Shown one piece after another: positions 45,290 to 57,362 of a stretch of DNA of 64,000 nt. The DNA comes from Bryoerythrophyllum caledonicum (taxonomy: Eukaryota; Streptophyta; Bryopsida; Pottiales; Pottiaceae). The DNA lies in assembly GCA_963971425.1 (NCBI GenBank), contig OZ020515.1:4580678-4644677 (forward strand). The letters are read 5' to 3'. The notes under the pieces are model-generated. The model searched no databases, was not told the DNA's origin, and worked only from the letters and a program-made list of their open reading frames with translations. Position 1 is the first letter of the stretch; every line of letters begins with the position of its first letter. A program made the position numbers and the translations under genes.

Positions 45290-46763
45290 GAGGCGTGTTC
45301 TTTGCTTGGAAGGTGTTAATCATTCTACCGTTGGATGTAGGTACAAACGCTAATAGCCTTATGGCGTATGGAGAAGCATAGGGTGGCTTGAGGTAAGTGC
45401 CAACTTGCTAATGCATGGTTGAGTGATTGATAAGTGTGAATGCCTTGTGGATGTTTGGAAGTATTGTGAATTCATGAATGCCAAGTTGTGTTTAAAGGTG
45501 GGGGTCTAGAAGGGAGTGTGGTTTCCCGACCTTCCAACCCCAATACACCTTGTGTTGGAGGGATCCCCTTCTAGGCTTGTGGCTTGAGTTGAGCAAGGGA
45601 CCTAGGGGTGAAAGGTTGAGGCCCTCCCACGGAAATCCACAAGGATTTCCACTCAGCCCCTAGGTCGAAGGGGAAGGGTGCATGAGCCCGGGTATGGGAC
45701 AAGGGCGCCCCTTTCTTCCCCCCGCGCTTGACTAACCACCAAGGTAAGAACAACTTGGTGTAAATGGAATGGTTGAGTCAAATGTGGCAAGTTAACGCTA
45801 TGTATGTGTGAGTGAGCCACTTGGAGGGGAGTTGGAGTCGTGGACGCATCCAAGACGTAGGGGTGCTGATTGGAAGGAGCGTTGCGTACGGTATGTGCAC
45901 TACACCCTCTTTTAGGACCACGAGTAGTAAATAGGACCAACTTGTATGCGGTGACCGCACTAGGGCTACGAAACCCTGATTTCCCACTTGAGCCGTAGGG
46001 AACGCTTGCCTTAGAACCTCTAGATTGGGCCAACCACAAAATTGCATGCAACGAATAGTGCACTAACAAGTGAATTGGCTGGAGTTGCTTCAAGGTAAGT
46101 TATCCCCCTCTAAAAACGTTGTATGCGATCCATGGGTTGTCCTTAGAATCGTTAGATGCGGTAGGTCCACGGTCGACTTCAACTAACGGTGACAGGGTGG
46201 CTGGAGATGCATCAAGGTATGTCTTCTACGCGGTGATAACATAGTATACACACATTGTGCGTGCCGTCCCGTGATTGTGTCGTTTTCCTCCTAGTGGGTA
46301 ATGCCTAGTTCAAGGAGGTAAAAGGTGGAAAGGGGATACCGAGGATACCAGGGAACACCACCTTTTATCAAATTGAGGCCTAGGTCAGCCCCACAGTAAG
46401 GATTTGTACCGTGTGGCGCCAGTTGACGGACAACTTTCCAACGGGGTGATGCTCGTGGAGACATCCCTCGATTCGGTTAGCTTTTTGTCGTTGCCCTTGA
46501 AGGGTAGTCCTTAATAGGATTCTTCGGCGGCTTCATCGAGCTAAAACTCCACCACTAAGAAATTTTTGGGTCTTGGTCTTGAGTGAGTCCATCCTCGTGA
46601 TAGAATTGGGAGTAGAAGTGTTGGAAACACCCACTCACCAATCGAACTAGGCCGTGCTTCGTGTAGATCCACCCACGGTCTCAAAAACTTGGACGGGAAG
46701 CCTTTTGGAGGACATGACAACCAACAACAAGCCACTGGACCCTACCCTTGGATCCTAGAGTAG

Positions 46764-48827
46764 ATGTCCCGTGCCACAAGGTCTCAACGACCTTCCCTCA
46801 CACCACAGTGGGAACCGGCGAGTGAAAGAAGGAGTAGGTCTAGGGAACTCACGGAGGACACGGCAGAGGGGTTCTTGGAGGTACAACTAGAGGCCTTACC
46901 AGCTCCCTTCCTTCCCTTCCCTCCCTCTTTTCCTTCCACTTCAATTGATCCGGTGAACGCCACCAACATCACTAGTCCACGAGGCACAACCTCAGCCCCT
47001 ACCATGGCCTCTGGAGGACCACCCCCGGTACGGCCTCCCATTAATCCCTTGGTTCAGCCAAGGGGTTTACCCATCTTAGTGCCCGAGGGCTTGCAAGCGG
47101 CGCCTATGCCACCCAATTTGCCCACTTTTAGAGGAACCAAAGATGAAGACCCCTCCGCACACGTGGAACGTTTTCTAGAGCTCCTCACGACGTGTCTCAT
47201 CACCAACACTGGTTATTTCCTAGTGTGGTTCTCGTGTACCCTGAAGGACGCCGCTTACGAGTGGTATAGGAATCACCCCCATGGTACCTTTGAGGATTGG
47301 GATAGCCTCATGAGGGCCTTTTTGGAGCACTTTAGACCCGAGGTAGGTCAAAGTAATGCCCTCACAGCCCTAGCCGCGCTATGCCAAGGACCAGGGGAGG
47401 AGATCACGACCTACATTAGGAGGTTTGAGCTGGTGGTTACAAGGTTCGTGGGGAACCTCCTCACCAATGACACCCTAACCCAATTCTTCATTCAAGGGTT
47501 CAACAATGAGGGAACCATTAGGGAGATTTTGAAGGTCCGCCCCACATCGTTAGACGCTGCCAAGGCGCAAGCAAGGCTCATAGAGCAAGTCGATCGAGAT
47601 CAAGAGCGTATGTGGAGGAAGGAAGAGCACCACATCCCTAGTTTTATACCTATCCACGCCAAGGGCAAGGTACCAACCCCAGAACCCAACTCAGGAGGTC
47701 CGGTTGCCCAAGTCCCCATGTGGAACTACTATGCTCCACCCTTGAACGTTAGGCCACCAGTAGCCCTCCCCGAACTCACCTATCACGAAGAGCGGGGCAC
47801 ATGGAAGGAGGAAATGAAGAACGAAATCCTCCAAGGCCAGCAAGGTTTCCAAGACCAATTAGCCCAACAGATCAAGGCCATGCAAGACCAAATGGCCTTG
47901 TTAATTAAAAACCAAGTCCCTAACCCCACACCCCCACCCATAGAGTCCGGTAGACATGCCTCGGGCCTATGGTGCACTCAATGTGGCCAACCGGGGCACA
48001 CTAGTCCCTTCTGCACCACCCCAGTGGCGGCACCGCGGTACCAGGTCGCTCAACCCCCGTATGTGCCTCCCCATAGGAATCAACCACCGGTGGCAATCAA
48101 CTATGGCCCGCAAGGCTATACGCCACCAAACCAAGGTTATGGGGGGCCTCCGCGACCACGACATGAAATCCATCACGCTTGTGGCAAGAGACACGCACCT
48201 GGGCAGTGTTGGGTAGAAAGTGGAGTAGTATGTGGTAACTGTCGGGGTAATCACCCTACCCAAGTGTGTCGACGACCAGATAAAGTGATCCCCATGCCTT
48301 CTCCACCGGGAAACTACCCTCAGCAGGCTCAAGACCATTTGAGAGGTGCACGTAATCCCACCACCGATAATACTCTTAGGCCACCTAGCCTCTACTATGA
48401 CTACAATAATAACCGCCAAAATCAAGCCTTCCCAATGGGGGTTAGTACCAAGGACGGTTACATCCCTTTGAACCAAGGGCTGAACCAAGGTGGCCAACAA
48501 AACCAAGGTGGCCAACAAAACCAAGGTGGCCAACAAAACCATGGAGGACAACAGAATCACGGAGGCCAACAAAACCAAGGGCCACAGGATGTGCGATATG
48601 CTACGATGTCAAGTGACATCGTGTCAACACACGGCCCTTCCCTCACACAGCTCAACGTCGTTTTTCACGAAGTTAGTACAACCAAGGAAGCAAAGACTTG
48701 TGAATTGCCCACATTGGCAGTTCAGACTCGGTCTAACCGACGGGAGCCTAAATACTCTAGCCCCCTCCACCCATACCTGAAGAGGGTGAGACTTCAGAGG
48801 AAGACTCACCTCACTTCTCTGACCTAA
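46764..48827 (+). CDS. gag of element B (fossil element)
   Basis: A 687-codon frame. It has a Pro/Ser-rich N-terminus, the gag core at about residues 110-260 (YEWYRNHPHGTFEDWDSL, FLEHFRPEVGQSNAL, FFIQGFNNEGTIREIL), two zinc knuckles, CTQCGQPGHTSPFC (CX2CX4HX4C) and CGNCRGNHPTQVC, and a run of GGQQNQ repeats near the end. Gag proteins form the particle and bind the element RNA. It is preceded by a leader shared with elements A and C. This gag frame itself looks whole. Confidence 0.85.
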   Translation: MSRATRSQRPSLTPQWEPASERRSRSRELTEDTAEGFLEVQLEALPAPFLPFPPSFPSTSIDPVNATNITSPRGTTSAPTMASGGPPPVRPPINPLVQPRGLPILVPEGLQAAPMPPNLPTFRGTKDEDPSAHVERFLELLTTCLITNTGYFLVWFSCTLKDAAYEWYRNHPHGTFEDWDSLMRAFLEHFRPEVGQSNALTALAALCQGPGEEITTYIRRFELVVTRFVGNLLTNDTLTQFFIQGFNNEGTIREILKVRPTSLDAAKAQARLIEQVDRDQERMWRKEEHHIPSFIPIHAKGKVPTPEPNSGGPVAQVPMWNYYAPPLNVRPPVALPELTYHEERGTWKEEMKNEILQGQQGFQDQLAQQIKAMQDQMALLIKNQVPNPTPPPIESGRHASGLWCTQCGQPGHTSPFCTTPVAAPRYQVAQPPYVPPHRNQPPVAINYGPQGYTPPNQGYGGPPRPRHEIHHACGKRHAPGQCWVESGVVCGNCRGNHPTQVCRRPDKVIPMPSPPGNYPQQAQDHLRGARNPTTDNTLRPPSLYYDYNNNRQNQAFPMGVSTKDGYIPLNQGLNQGGQQNQGGQQNQGGQQNHGGQQNHGGQQNQGPQDVRYATMSSDIVSTHGPSLTQLNVVFHEVSTTKEAKTCELPTLAVQTRSNRREPKYSSPLHPYLKRVRLQRKTHLTSLT

Positions 48828-48847
48828 ACAACACCACCAAAGAGGCG

Positions 48848-51800
48848 GTGGAAGGTACTAAACGGGCCAACTTGAGGTCCTCCCACGGAACACCTAGGCC
48901 ACGAGCACCATTGTCCACTTCCCCAGAACCATGGGAAGGTCCCCCGGTCCCTAGCCCTGAATTGAACACATTCCTACACATCGAGCAAAACGTGGGAGAA
49001 GGGCCTTACGATTTATGGGCGGATTTGAGTCATCTTAAGGCGGACATCACCATAGCCCAACTATTGGAGGTATCCCCACCCATGAGGAAAGTCCTTAGGT
49101 CGGGCACCCCGGTGAAGCGGAGGCCTAAAGCAAAGGTTAGGTTGGCGGCTCGTGTAAAATCCGCACACCCCAATATCGAAGTCAAGGCGGTTCAAATTGA
49201 GGTTTCAATAGTGGATAAGGTGGTACCCAACGTACTAGTCGACGGTGGTAGTGGTTTGAACATCATGCCCCTCTCAACCATGGAGAAATTGGGTCTAGAC
49301 ATCACGGAACCGTCACCATACATCATCAACATGGCTAATCAAAGCTCGGAGGCACCGTTAGGCCAAATTAGTGGTTGTAAAATCACCACGGGGGGTGTAG
49401 AGTATTCCCTCACCTTCCAAGTCATTTGAATGCACTCCAACAAGGAGGCATACCCCTTGCTACTAGGTAGGCCTTGGTTGCAAATTGCCAATGCCACGGT
49501 AGAATAGGGAGGGCCGAAACCCAACATCATCTACGGGCCCCCTGAGAACCCCACTACGGTCTACATCCAACCGAGTAGGCTAGGGCTATGCCATGGTTGT
49601 ATGGACTCTTCGGACGATGAGTCACAAGAGGTGTTGACAAAAGAACCCCCCAAGAGAGTGAGGTTCGCACCATACAAGGCGGTCGATCGAGTCCACCCCT
49701 CGAGGGCCAACGAGATGCCATGCAAAAGCATGGGGCCGGGCCTTTATGAGTGGGTTCCCACCGGGGAATTTGTGGATTGGTTGAGGGAGCACCCCACCTC
49801 GAGCACAGATGAAGCCATATCTGTGCATTTCATGCACAGTGAGCTCATTGGAATGGAAACCGGGTTGGAGCTTAGCCTAGTTCCTCTTCTAGATGACCTA
49901 GAACCTGCAGCAACGTTTGGACTGGATATCGATGGCACCCTAGGGACGGAGTTGGAGGTGTTAATCGATGAGGGCCCTCTCAACCCATCTCTCCACTTTA
50001 GGAGGACATCCACCGGTATTCTAGCAAGCGGTTCGGGAGCAACGTACCCCCAAGTTCCAAATGATTGGTACAAGGGCCCTACCCAACAACCGCACGTACA
50101 TCACGATGATTGGAAGTTGATGGTCGTCTCTCATGAGGGAGGAGAAGAGCGTAGGATAAAAGTGGGAATTGGGTTGACCGAGGACGAGATGGTAAACTAC
50201 AGGTCATTGGTGGTCGAGTTTCGGGACATCTTTGCATGGTCGTACAAGGACCTCAAGGGCATTTCCCCGGCGGTGACACAACATCACATTCCTCTTCTCC
50301 CCGGCACTACTCCCATTAGACAAAAGGAGCGGCGTATGAATCCTAACCTACAGCTCATTGTCAAAGCTGAATTGGAGAAGCTACTCTAGGCGGGGTTTAT
50401 TAAACCCGTGGAGATATCCGATTGGGTCTCCCCCATGGTATTGGTCAAAAAGAAAAATGGGAAGCTATGGGTGTGCATTGACTATAGGAAACTCAACCAC
50501 CACACCCAAAAAGATCACTTCCCCTTGCCATTTATCAACACCATCTTAGAGGAGGTAGGTGGTCATGAGCTTTACACGTTTATGGATGGCTACTCGGGTT
50601 ACAACCAAATCTCCATTGCCCCCGAGGACTACCATAAGACCGCTTTCACGACCCCATGGGGCACATTCATCTATTTGGTCATGCCTTTTGGGCTTTGCAA
50701 TGCCCCCTCCGCATTTCAGAGGGCCATGACCTATGCCTTCTCAGACCTCTTACACAAGTCAATGATAGTGTTCATTGATGATTTTAGCACCCAGTCCACA
50801 AAGGACAAGCACCTGGCATGTGTGAGGCAGAGCTTTGAACGATGCAGGCGCACCGGCATCGCTCTCAACCCCGAGAAGATCTTCCTCGCCGTAGAAAAAG
50901 GGGTCTTGCTAGGATTCGTGGTCTCTAAGGAGGGTAGAGAGCCGGACCCCGACAAGGAAAAGGTTATTGTGGAGTTACAACCCCCCACCAATGTCAAGGA
51001 GATACAGAAAACCCTAGGGCACATAGGGTGGTACCGGGAGGTTATCCATGACTATGCCACGAAGTCCATACCCATTACTCGACTTATCCAAAAGAATGTA
51101 AAATTCGAGTGGACTCCCCATTGCCAAGAGGCCTTCGACGTCTTGAAAGAGGAATTAACCACCTACCCGGTTTTGAGACCCCCGAATTGGGAATTGCCCT
51201 TCCACATCTTTTGTGACGCCTCGGCAGTGGCTGTAGGGAGCACATTGTGCCAACCGGTGGGCCTTAATGGCAAGGACCACCCCGTTGCCTTTGCAAGTAG
51301 GCAATTAAACCCCGCTGAAAAGAACTATACCACCACCGAACGTGAGTGCTTGGCAATGGTCTTTTCAGTCAAAAAATTCCGCCACTACTTGTTACTCAAC
51401 CCTGTAGTGTTCTACGTGGATCACATGGCCATCAAGTACCTTGTCAACAAGGCGGACTTGAGTGGTCGTTTAGCAAGGTGGGTCTTACTTTTAGAGGAGT
51501 TTGACTACACGGTGGAATACCGCCCGGGGCGGATGCACCTTCAAGCGGATCATCTCTCGCGCCTCTCCGAGGAACCTGGTGTAATCCCCATTGATGAGGC
51601 CTTGATAGACGAGGACTTGTTCAAAGTATCCTCCATTCTTTCATGGTACAATTTGGTGGCCGAATTCCTTACTACCCACCTTCTACCGGACTCATTGTCC
51701 AAAAACGAGCGTAGGAAAGTTCGCCTTCATAGCCGCCACTTTACTATAGTAGGGGGCAAATTGTACCGTCGAGGGGTCGACGGCTTGCTACGTCGATGTG

Positions 51801-52891
51801 TGACGCCCGTGGAAATCCCCACGATCCTCTCAGCCTGCCATGACAGTGCGTGTGGCGGGCACTTCTCTGGGACCTTGACGGCCCAAAAGGTCCTTCCCGC
51901 TGGTTACTATTGGCCCACACTATTCCAAGGCGCCCATGAGTACACCAAGCGATGCGACGCCTGTCAACGGTATGCCCGAAATGACCTTCGAATGAGCATG
52001 CCGCTACGCGTATCCTTGCCCTTGGCCCCATTTGAGAAGTGGGGTATTGATTATGTGGGGGAGGTACACCCGAGCTCTTCTAGTGGGATGAAGCACATTG
52101 TGGTGGCAACCGAATATCTCACCAAGTGGGCCGAGGCTCGAGCCGTGAAAACCAATGATGTTAATCATGCGGCCAAGTTCTTGTTCGAGCAAATCATTAC
52201 CCGGTTTGGTTGTCCCAAAATCCTCATTAGTGATAGGGGGAAGCATTTTTTGAACGAGATGATCGAGGCCATGACCACCCGGTTCAAGATCAATCATCGT
52301 AAGACCACCCCTTATCACCTTCAAACCAATGGGCACACCGAGCGAGTTAACCAAACCCTCGTAAATATTTTGAGGAAAACGGTCACCGATTCCAAGAGGG
52401 ATTGGGACACGAAACTCCCCGCCGCATTATGGGCTTACCGAACCACCTTCAAGGTGACAACCCATGCTACTCCCTTCTCGTTGGTGTACGGCATTGAAGC
52501 CATTTTACCCATCGAGTTCGAGATCCCCTCTCTGCGAGTGGCCGTGACCGAACGATGGTCCATGGCCACGTCCTTAGCCAATCGGTTAGCGCGATTGGAG
52601 GAGCTCGACGAGATGCGTTGGTGGAGCGCCCAGAACATGGAAGCCATTCAACGAAGGAGGAAGATTGCCTTCGACAAACGGAACAAGGTCCCGTCATTGA
52701 GACCGGGAATGCTAGTCCTCCTTCAAGACGCAAGGAGATTGGATTTTCCGGGGAAGTTCGACGCCCTGTGGTTGGGACCCTATCTCGTGAAGGAGATCTT
52801 CCCCAACAACTCTATTCAACTTCAAACCCTTAACGGTGAGGATTTTCCCACGAGAACATCGGGCAACCGGTGCAAGGAGTACAAGGTGTGA
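48848..52891 (+). pseudogene. pol region of element B (protease, RT, RNase H, integrase), fossil
   Basis: Protease signature VLVDGGSGLNIMPL near 49.2 kb; reverse transcriptase near 50.4-51.0 kb (VCIDYRKLNHHTQKDHFPLP, MPFGLCNAPSAFQRAM, FIDDF); RNase H near 51.2-51.6 kb (FCDASAVAVGS, TTERECLAMVF); integrase near 51.8-52.5 kb with the H...H...CDACQ zinc finger, WGIDYVGEV, DRGKHFLN and TNGHTERVNQTL. The C-terminus ends GNRCKEYKV with no chromodomain. The region is split by about two or three breaks. Confidence 0.85.
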
Positions 52892-53034
52892 TTTGTTCGC
52901 AACTTTCACGATTGGGCCTCCAAATTTTGGTTGCAACCATGGGTCATTCAAACACAAAAAGTTAGAATTTGACCGTGTGCCCATGAGCAAGAGGGGTTCT
53001 CTGCCTCTTAGAGTTGTCCCAGATGGCCGCCATG

Positions 53035-55498
53035 TGTGAGCCGCAAAAACGGCCCAGGATGTTGAATGGACCGCGCATCGCGTCCATAAAGGTTAACTAG
53101 TAGTCAAAATGGGTTATCCCATTGGTTAGTTCATGGTTTTCGATTGGATTGACCAAATAGGCCTTCCGACCACTAAATCATTAGTGGGAGCCACATTGTG
53201 GTAACCGGGAGTTTTATGAAGATAACCGAAAAAAATAAATAAATAGAAGAAAAAAATAAAATAATAATAATGGAGAAAACCAAAACAATAGAAAGGAGGA
53301 AAAATGGTGAGAAGGAGAAAAAGAGAAGAAAAAGTTAAAGAGCCTCAAAGAAAAGGGAAAAAAAAAATATAGCTTAAGAGACCCAAAGGCTTGGGGAAAA
53401 CCCTCACCATCATTTGGCAAATTAGCCGTAACCCAAAACAAGGGGAATTCAATCTAGGCTAATTAGGTAGTTTTTGCGTCGTTGAAATTATATTAGAAGC
53501 TCACTTATTGGAGATCATGCACACACATGTGGCATGGGATTAAAGTAGGTAATTTAGACTTCCTTGGTTAGTGGGACGCCCAATTGTGTTAAAAGCAAGG
53601 GTGGCAAGGAGTTAGTGTCATAGGTGAATAGGTTTTTTATTAAAAAGGGTCATTAATGGAAGGGCCAAAGGCGGCGGGGAACATCCATGGGAACGAAGGC
53701 GAGCTAGGCTGGGGGGTTACCCCTGGAGGTGCACCATTATTCGAATGTGGGAGAGTGTGGGGGTAGAGAGAGAGGACTGAGGAATGAGAGCCGGAAGCCC
53801 CGGCCACTGTGAGGACGAATTAGGCACACGAAGAGGAAGAGCAAGACAACACACGAAGGGGACGATCACAGCACACGAAGAGGAAGAGCAAGACAACACA
53901 CGAAGGGGACGATCACAGCACACGAAGAGGAAGAGCAAGACGATTTCAGCACACGAAGAAGAAGAGCAAGACAGCACACGAAGAGGAAGAGCAAGACAAC
54001 ACACGAAGGGGACGATCACAGCACATGAAGAGGAAGAGCAAGACAACACACGAAGGGGACGATCACAGCACACGAAGAGGAAGAGCAAGACGATCACAGC
54101 ACACGAAGAAGAAGAGCAAGACAACTCACGAAGAGGAAGAGCAAGACAACACACGAAGAGGAAGAGCAAGACAGCGCTCGAAGGGGACAACCACAACACA
54201 CGAAGAGGAAGAGCAAGACGATCACAGCACACGAAGAGGAAGAGCAAGACAACACACGAAGAGGAAGAGCAAGACAGCGCTCGAAGGGGACAACCACAAC
54301 ACACGAAGAGGAAGAGCAAGACGATCACAGCACACGAAGAGGAAGAGCAAGACAACACACGAAGAGGAAGAGCAAGACAGCACACGAAGGGGACGATCAC
54401 AGCACACGAAGAGGAAGAGCTAGACGATCACTGCACACGAAGAGGAAGAGCAAGACAACACACGAAGGGGACGATCACAACACACGAAGAGCAAGACAGC
54501 ACACGAAGGGGACGATCACAGCACACGAAGAGGAAGAGCAAGACGATTACAGCACACGAAGAAGAAGAGCAAGACAGCACACGAAGAGGAAGAGCAAGAC
54601 AGCACACGAAGGGGACGATCACAGCACACGAAGAGGAAGAGCAAGACAGCACACGAAGGGGACGATCACGAAGCAAGGAAGGAGGGTGAATTGAATTCAA
54701 TCAGGGAGCCCCTTCCCTTCCACGGCTAGTAGTCAATGTTTTGTGTGCATGAGGGAAACCTAATTTTCGAAATACAACCAAACTACGCGGAAGCGCTGCC
54801 GATTTTTTGCCAAGATTAGGGTTTGTTATAGATTCAACTAAACAACCGGTTAAGGATCTGTAGTAAGTAACTCAGCTGGAGGTCATACTTAACAAGACTG
54901 ACGCAGATTAATTATGTGGAGGGAAGTAGTATATGCGTGGATATGTGATGCATGACCTTGAGTAAAATCATATGTTGAGCATGTACTGCTGGTCGTCGGT
55001 TATGAGTACATGGTTGGGTCGTATGGTTGATTGAGGGCTGCCATCTTGTTAAGCAAGAAAAACTAATAATAATACAAAAAACAAACGTAAAAAACGGAGT
55101 TGTAATCACGAAGATAGTGAGTAATTAAGCTTAACATAAAAAGAGGAGCCTGTCTGCTGTCGACTGGTTCCAGGGTCGCACCTAAGTCTGAACCTGATCA
55201 CTAAGGGTCTACTGAAGTTCGTAATGCTGAATTGAACCCATAGGTGGTGAAAACGTTGGATTCGGAGCTCGAGAGCAAAAGTTACCTTCGTTCAAAGGTA
55301 GACTCAATCAATGGGCTGGATTAAATCACCGCCTCACTAATCAACCAAAAGGAACCTAAGTACGTATGAAAGGTGTAACCATGCTTGCATAAGTTGGTTG
55401 TGAATGGGCTGAGGATTGATCACACAAGGGACTAGGCCCATATTAGGATCTTGTGTTCAAGATAGGCCACCCTTTAGGGGCGGTTTATTTGGCTCACA
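53035..55498 (+). repeat. 3' LTR of element B
   Basis: 2464 bp, TGTGAGCC...GGCTCACA, with the internal purine-rich array at about 53820-54670. About 18 differences were counted by eye in about 1570 alignable bases compared with the 5' LTR. It is followed directly by LINE sequence, not by the host gene that precedes the 5' LTR. Confidence 0.9.
53820..54670 (+). repeat. Purine-rich array in the 3' LTR
   Basis: Same two modules as in the 5' LTR but in a different order and fewer copies. A block containing GCGCTCGAAGGGGACAACCA is duplicated within it and is absent from the 5' LTR array. Confidence 0.9.
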
Positions 55499-56540
55499 AC
55501 CTGTAACACCTATAATCACTCTAAACCTAGAAGACGTGCACGAGAAGGCGTAGGCATCTCCGTCATTGGATCCACGAAGTCCGGAGACACGGATTCCGCA
55601 CACAAAACCTCCCCGATCCCACGACATGAATTCCGCACTGACCCTTATACATTTGAAAAAGACCTTGCGCGGAAGGCAAAAAACGTATCCTTCACTGTCT
55701 CACATTGCAATGAAAACATAGTTGAAAATCTACTCACCTCTCACAATAAATCGAGATGTTTTATACTAATGAACGCCGGCACTTTTAATAACAACCCACA
55801 AAAAAATACGGTCCCCATGCTCATGTATGACCCAAAGATGTCATTGTAACGCTAGGCTCAAACCGGACATCCTTTGTGTGAAAGGTATACCATATAATGA
55901 CCCACCACCCGATAACATCAACGAAGACTACACCATTCAATTCATTGAATTCACATATTGCAACGATAGATTTTCCTCGGAAACAATCAAAAACAAAATA
56001 GATAAATACCAACCCCTTATAGACGACATCATCGCCCTCGGATGGAATGTCGAACCCCTTATTGTAATCACATCCGGCGCTCGTGCCACCACATTCATCC
56101 CATGTATGAAAGCTCTAGAAGATACCTTCAAGATACCCATTGAAACAATTAAAATCTCTTTTAGAAACATTAGCACCATAGCTATTCAACATGCCATGTC
56201 CATTCTTCTACATAATCGCAAAATCGAAAACAACCAAGCCCTCCCCGACACATAAGACCCCCCCCTTAATTCGTCCCCCGCATTGATTTATCATGACTAG
56301 TTGGTTTTGAGGTCTTTTACTACTTGCTTGTTTTGTGATTGGTTCGTTGGCTAGTTGCTAGGATTAGTAATTCGTTTGGTTGGTTGGTTGTTTTGTGGTT
56401 CATTGGCTACTTGTTACATAGTGTCTACCCTCGAGAGAGGGAAGTAGTTCCACCTTACTAATTCCTTGTCCTGTGGGCATGGTCTTAATAGTGGAACGAA
56501 CAAACACTTCATTCACGCCGGTCTCCTTCGGAGACCGGCG
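55499..56540 (+). mobile_element. LINE (non-LTR element) 3' end with a restriction-like nuclease domain
   Basis: Two overlapping frames cover the C-terminal coding part. One runs from the junction to the TAA at 55847 (HKTSPIPRHEFRTDPYTFEK). The other is 55827-56255 (RCHCNARLKPDILCVKG, IEFTYCNDRF, KNKIDKYQPLIDDIIALGW, LIVITSGARATTF, LLHNRKIENNQ). A frame change near 55827-55847 separates them. The KPD...IEFTY...KIDKY layout followed by a GW...PLIVI..GAR block matches the C-terminal PD-(D/E)XK-type region of many LINEs as I know them. A 3' UTR of about 260 bp ends in a perfect hairpin (56516-56540) and then a (TTC)n tail. The reverse transcriptase part is absent, cut off at the LTR boundary. 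Confidence 0.6.
56516..56540 (+). other. Perfect hairpin at the LINE 3' end
   Basis: CGCCGGTCTCC, loop TTC, GGAGACCGGCG: an 11-bp perfect stem, directly before the (TTC)n tail. LINE 3' hairpins followed by a microsatellite are known to be recognised by the reverse transcriptase at target-primed integration; that role here is inferred. Confidence 0.7.
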
Positions 56541-56813
56541 TTCTTCTTCTTCTTCTTCTTCTTCTTCTTCTTCTTCTTCTTCTTCTTCTTCTTCTTCTTC
56601 TTCTTCTTCTTCTTCTTCTTCTTCTTCTTCTTCTTCTTCTTCTTCTTCTTCTTCTTCTTCTTCTTCTTCTTCTTCTTCTTCTTCTTCTTCTTCTTCTTCT
56701 TCTTCTTCTTCTTCTTCTTCTTCTTCTTCTTCTTCTTCTTCTTCTTCTTCTTCTTCTTCTTCTTCTTCTTCTTCTTCTTCTTCTTCTTCTTCTTCTTCTT
56801 CTTCTTCTTCTTC
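56541..56813. repeat. (TTC)n microsatellite, about 91 units, LINE tail
   Basis: An uninterrupted TTC repeat between the hairpin and repeat R1. The poly-Phe, poly-Ser, poly-Arg and poly-Lys frames over it are artefacts. Confidence 0.95.
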
Positions 56814-57136
56814 TTGTAGTTTTGTAGATTTTCATAGTCACCCATGTTTGAAATGGACCCATTTTTTAAAGCAAGTTTATTACAAACTTATCAATGTTTC
56901 AATCCAAAAATTTCAACAATTTCCACGTGGCATTCACATGGCAAATAATTGGTGTAATGTAGCATATTTCTTACATGTAACTTAAAAACTAGCCCCTTCA
57001 TATGTACTAAACCCTTAACCCTAAACCTAAGGGTGCTCTTTTCCATCTCCGATTTTGAATCTAGTTTTTCTTTTTCAAACATATTTTCAATCCAAATACA
57101 ATTTAACATTAACCCCTAAACGTCCTTGGGGGGTCG
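56814..57136 (+). repeat. Dispersed repeat R1, copy 2
   Basis: Matches 442-762. Its left edge meets the (TTC)n tail, so the LINE inserted at or within this repeat. Its right edge leads into A-rich sequence and then the GCGGACGGCC array. Confidence 0.8.
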
Positions 57137-57218
57137 AAAGAATGGTAAAAAGAAGGAAAAAAAAAAGAAAAAAACTGAAAAAGAACCCAAAAAAAAACAG
57201 TCCCAAGAGGCTGGCGGA

Positions 57219-57362
57219 TGCGAGCCCGGCGGACGGCCGGGTGGCGGACGGCCAGTGGGCGGACGGCCTGCCGGCCCATTGGCCGACCGATTGGCCGTCC
57301 GCCGGTTTGGACGGCCGCCCGGTTAGGTTAGGCGGCCATCCGCATATACATGCGGACGGCCA
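57219..57362. promoter_or_regulatory. GCGGACGGCC array 5 and presumed core promoter of the 57567 gene
   Basis: GGCGGACGGCC repeats about six times in both orientations, sharing the GCGGAC core with arrays 1-4. Within its end CCGCAT-ATAC-ATGCGG is an inverted repeat with a TATACA core that could serve as TATA box, followed by a pyrimidine patch (CTTCTTTTTTCCTCACTTCC) like those at plant transcription starts. The ATG lies about 200 bp downstream. Confidence 0.5.

Larger units (their letters stand above)
42297..55498 (+). mobile_element. Ty3/gypsy LTR retrotransposon B, near-complete fossil
   Basis: Two LTRs (42297-45268 and 53035-55498), a primer-binding site, a leader of about 1.5 kb, gag, and a pol region with protease, reverse transcriptase, RNase H and integrase in gypsy order. 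No chromodomain is seen at the integrase C-terminus, so a non-chromovirus lineage (Tat/Athila-like) is more likely, with low certainty. The non-repetitive parts of the LTRs differ at about 1% of positions by eye, so it is young, perhaps around a million years or less, depending on the rate assumed. It is broken by about two or three changes in pol. The 5-bp flanks do not match (ACGCC before, ACCTG after), so no target duplication is visible. Confidence 0.9.

Noticed and set aside
53717-54700. Cys/Ser/Leu-rich and Glu/Arg-rich frames of 200-300 codons
   Set aside because: Same array artefact in the 3' LTR.
56466-56985. Poly-Phe, poly-Ser, poly-Arg and poly-Lys proteins
   Set aside because: Products of the (TTC)n microsatellite in different frames.
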